From Glaciimonas sp. PCH181 (GTDB taxonomy: Bacteria; Pseudomonadota; Gammaproteobacteria; Burkholderiales; Burkholderiaceae_D): 64,000 bases of DNA. The notes under the pieces are model-generated. The model had not been told where the DNA came from, ran no database searches, and saw only the letters and a program-made list of their open reading frames with translations. Below, in pieces: positions 61,924 through 64,000 of the stretch; within the stretch, counting starts at the first letter, position 1; every line of letters begins with the position of its first letter. The DNA lies in contig NZ_PYFP01000001.1 in NCBI RefSeq assembly GCF_003056055.1, forward strand, positions 1,302,001 through 1,366,000, given 5' to 3'. A program made the position numbers and the translations under genes.

Positions 61924-63243
61924 TTACACAGCAAACGCCTGAAAAACAAGCCAGATATTTGCCGCCGAAATAATGACAAACAACAACCAGGACAACACAG
62001 AGGTTGTCATCGAATTGGCAAAAATGCCCATCAAGTCGCGACGGCCGGTGAGTTTAATCAGCGGATACATGGCAAACGGCAACTGCAAACTCAGCACAAC
62101 TTGACTCATCACCAGCAAACGTCCAACCGAATGCTCTCCCAAAATCATCACGCCGATTAGCGCTGGTATCAATGCCAGACTGCGTGTGATCAGACGGCGC
62201 TGCCAGCACGGTATTTTTATCTTTAGAAAGCCATCCATGATGACCTGGCCCGCAATGGTGCCGGTAAATGTCGAGCTTTGGCCAGACGCCAACAACGCCA
62301 CGCCGAAGAGAATCCCCGCCACCGCAGTGCCTGCAATCGGATCCAGCAAATGAAATGCCTGATCGATTTCTATCGCGACATTGTTGCCTTTGCCGTGAAA
62401 TGCGGCGGCAGCCAGCACCAGGATCGCAACGTTAATCACCAGCGCCACCATCAACGAAAATATCGTATCCAGTCGTGAAAACCGGATTGCCTGTAGTCGG
62501 CTCTGATCGTTATCGGCAACCACCCGGGTCTGCACAATCGACGAATGCAGATACAGATTGTGCGGCATGATCGTTGCACCCAATATCCCAATCGCGATAT
62601 ACAACGGTTCTTGACTCGATAGCGCCTTCAATGATGGGATTGCCCCGGCAGCGACCGCGCTCCAGTCGGGCTTGATAAAGAGCAGTTCAGTAAACAGACA
62701 CAGGCTGATGGTGATGATCAAGCCCAGAATAATCGCCTCAACCTGACGGAAACCTCGGCCTTTTAGTCCTAGCACAATCAACGTATCAAACGCCGTCAGT
62801 AATACCCCATTCACCAGCGATACGCCGAAAAGCAACTTGAACGCCAGCGCACTGCCCAGCACTTCTGCCACGTCACAGGCGATGATTGAAATTTCCGCAA
62901 AAAACCACAGCGTTTTTCCAGTACGCGGGCTGTATTGTTCGCGGCAATGCACTGCAAGATCTTTTTTAGTCGCAATACCCAAGCGCATGCTGAGGCATTG
63001 CAGCACTATCGCTGCCAGACTCGACAAAATCACGACAAAAAGCAGGCTATAGCCAAATTGCGATCCGGCTTGAATATCGGTAGCCCAGTTTCCCGGGTCC
63101 ATATAGCCGATGGAGACCAGCAAGCCGGGACCGGCAAAACGGAGAATTTTTCGCCACAGAGGCGCTCCCTGCGCAACAGCGATAGTGCCAGCGACTTCAG
63201 TAGGACAAAACGGCGCAGTCGCCGTAGTGGGTAAGCCGAACAT
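61924..63243 (-). CDS. mntH: NRAMP-family Mn(2+)/Fe(2+) transporter
   Basis: Proton-coupled inner-membrane importer of manganese and iron. 439 residues from ATG 63243 with GAAAG upstream; a TTG at 63291 would add 16 residues and is less likely. There are 11 or so membrane segments. The metal-site motifs DPGNWATD (TM1) and MPHNLYLHS (TM6) are both intact. No neighbouring gene explains its regulation, and no MntR-type site was identified with confidence. Confidence 0.95.
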   Translation of the reverse strand: MFGLPTTATAPFCPTEVAGTIAVAQGAPLWRKILRFAGPGLLVSIGYMDPGNWATDIQAGSQFGYSLLFVVILSSLAAIVLQCLSMRLGIATKKDLAVHCREQYSPRTGKTLWFFAEISIIACDVAEVLGSALAFKLLFGVSLVNGVLLTAFDTLIVLGLKGRGFRQVEAIILGLIITISLCLFTELLFIKPDWSAVAAGAIPSLKALSSQEPLYIAIGILGATIMPHNLYLHSSIVQTRVVADNDQSRLQAIRFSRLDTIFSLMVALVINVAILVLAAAAFHGKGNNVAIEIDQAFHLLDPIAGTAVAGILFGVALLASGQSSTFTGTIAGQVIMDGFLKIKIPCWQRRLITRSLALIPALIGVMILGEHSVGRLLVMSQVVLSLQLPFAMYPLIKLTGRRDLMGIFANSMTTSVLSWLLFVIISAANIWLVFQAFAV

Positions 63244-63720
63244 AATTCTTTCGATAGACGAGGAGGAAAGCGGCCTTTTATCACGCGGCAATGGCGTGTA
63301 ATCTGGTCAGCTAAAAAATGCGGTCCCGCAAGTGTAACGATTTTATGCCGACATCCCAAGTTTCCTCAAAATCTGCTCTTTTGTGATACTTAAGCCTGCT
63401 GGCGGAGTATCTCAAGCGCTGCAATGCCTCGGCGATCCGTCTCGGATAAAGCAAGAGCCAGATGGCTAAAAAATGTGGGGCCCCGAAGGGCGACGTCTTT
63501 GCGGTCGCCTTCTTTTTGGTTGCGTTTTCTGCGAGGGTGCCTAGTCGAAGCAAGAACAAAGTGACCGGCTCCGGCTGCAAGGCCTCCCCCGGCTTGCAGC
63601 CACGGAGAACAAACCGTTTTATTAACAACAACCAAAACCCAAATAACCCCTAACAGGTATTCGTTCTTGAAATCAAAATGTGACTTAGCAATAAATAACA
63701 TAAGCTAAAAAAAGACCAAA
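63244..63720. other. Gene-poor region with hairpins, perhaps a dispersed repeat
   Basis: 477 nt upstream of mntH without a convincing gene. Several short frames on both strands lack recognisable products. Between about 63470 and 63610 there are two hairpins: AAGGGCGAC / GTCGCCTT (near 63487-63512) and GGCTGCAAG (63573-63581) / CTTGCAGCC (63593-63601). Such GC-rich hairpin clusters between AT-richer flanks recall dispersed repeats in Burkholderiales, but copy number cannot be seen in this window. Confidence 0.4.
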
Positions 63721-63747
63721 AAAAACCCCAGAAAATCTGGGGTTTTT
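63721..63747 (-). terminator. Intrinsic terminator of the right-edge gene
   Basis: Perfect stem AAAAACCCCAGA (63721-63732) / TCTGGGGTTTTT (63736-63747), 3-nt loop. It lies 17 nt after the stop codon of the minus-strand gene at 63765. Confidence 0.88.
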
Positions 63748-63764
63748 ATGTCGAACTAACTTAA

Positions 63765-64000
63765 TTATTTTGATGCCACGCCGCCAAGCAAACCAGTAAG
63801 CAATCCAGTAACTGGCTTCAAAGGAGTAGTCCCTGCACCAGCACCACCGGTTGCACTAGTCAACCCGCTGGTCAAACCTGTCACAAGACCAATTACTGGA
63901 GCAAGAGGACTTGCACCCGAACCAGCAGCACCGCCCAAACCACCAGTCAGACCACTAAGTAACCCAGTCACCGGTGCCAAAGGACCAGCGCCTGCGCCGC
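63765..64000 (-). CDS. Gly/Leu-rich repeat protein, C-terminal part only
   Basis: Minus-strand frame open to the right edge; the ATG at 63980 is internal because the frame continues as Gly-Ala-Gly-Ala-Gly-Pro before it. The visible 78 residues are three imperfect units built on P-L-x-P-V-x-G-L-L/V-x-G-L followed by a Gly/Ala/Ser/Thr linker. This resembles the C-terminal tail of collagen-like or surface repeat proteins of Burkholderiales; no function can be assigned. A terminator follows. Confidence 0.75.
   Translation of the reverse strand, partial: GAGAGPLAPVTGLLSGLTGGLGGAAGSGASPLAPVIGLVTGLTSGLTSATGGAGAGTTPLKPVTGLLTGLLGGVASK

Noticed and set aside
63311..63701. Overlapping frames on both strands between mntH and the edge gene
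   Set aside because: Their translations look like non-coding sequence, they overlap each other, and no ribosome sites support them.

Overview
The window reads as chromosomal DNA of a betaproteobacterium of the order Burkholderiales, most likely family Oxalobacteraceae (a Glaciimonas/Collimonas/Herminiimonas-like organism). This rests on the smc-zipA-ligA order, the dapC-dapD...dapE-prmB order, cyanophycin synthetase, the moderate GC content and the protein sequences. The assignment is from recognition, not from a search. I saw no IS element, phage gene, integrase or CRISPR array.

Region 1 (1-24 kb) is mostly core genes. It holds the 3' part of a cyanophycin synthetase, then on the minus strand def, galU, ligA, zipA and smc (cell-wall precursor, replication and division genes). 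The plus-strand block that follows is dapC, dapD, a PilU-type ATPase, an ArsC/Spx-like protein, dapE, prmB, a YheS-type ABC-F protein and a DUF2520 Rossmann protein. After it come a cystine-type ABC binding protein and permease with no ATPase beside them, a 53-residue proline-rich mini-protein, an 83-residue hypothetical protein and a ferritin-like diiron protein.

Region 2 (24-35 kb) is a urea-use block: urtABCDE (urea ABC importer) followed directly by ureDABCEFG (urease and nickel chaperones). Upstream of urtA lie a clear -24/-12 (sigma-54) promoter and a near-perfect NtrC-type palindrome, so the block looks nitrogen-regulated. A clade-3-like catalase follows, with palindromic DNA upstream.

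Region 3 (37-45 kb) is a MocR/PdxR-type regulator facing a complete Nit1C cluster (nitB-nitH: DsrE-like nitrogen-starvation protein, Nit6803-type nitrilase, radical SAM, GNAT, AIR-synthase-like protein, small protein, flavoprotein). In Pseudomonas this cluster is linked to growth on cyanide as nitrogen source. The intergenic region carries a sigma-54-like promoter before nitB and three exact 11-bp direct repeats next to the regulator.

Region 4 (45-61.3 kb) is a full phenol meta-cleavage operon in the classic dmp order (dmpKLMNOPQBCDEFGHI, minus strand) plus an outer-membrane SphA-like protein. It converts phenol to catechol, opens the ring, and yields pyruvate and acetyl-CoA. A divergent DmpR/MopR-type sigma-54 activator retains the zinc and phenol-pocket residues of MopR. 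It is followed by a GntR/FCD regulator that resembles AphS in position. A sigma-54 promoter and two UAS-like repeats lie between dmpR and dmpK.

Region 5 (61.3-64 kb) holds tRNA-Gly(GCC), an MntH Mn/Fe transporter, a gene-poor stretch with repeat-like hairpins, and the C-terminal part of a Gly/Leu-rich repeat protein running off the right edge. The linking theme of the accessory part is nitrogen and carbon scavenging under sigma-54 control: urea, nitrile/cyanide and phenol.
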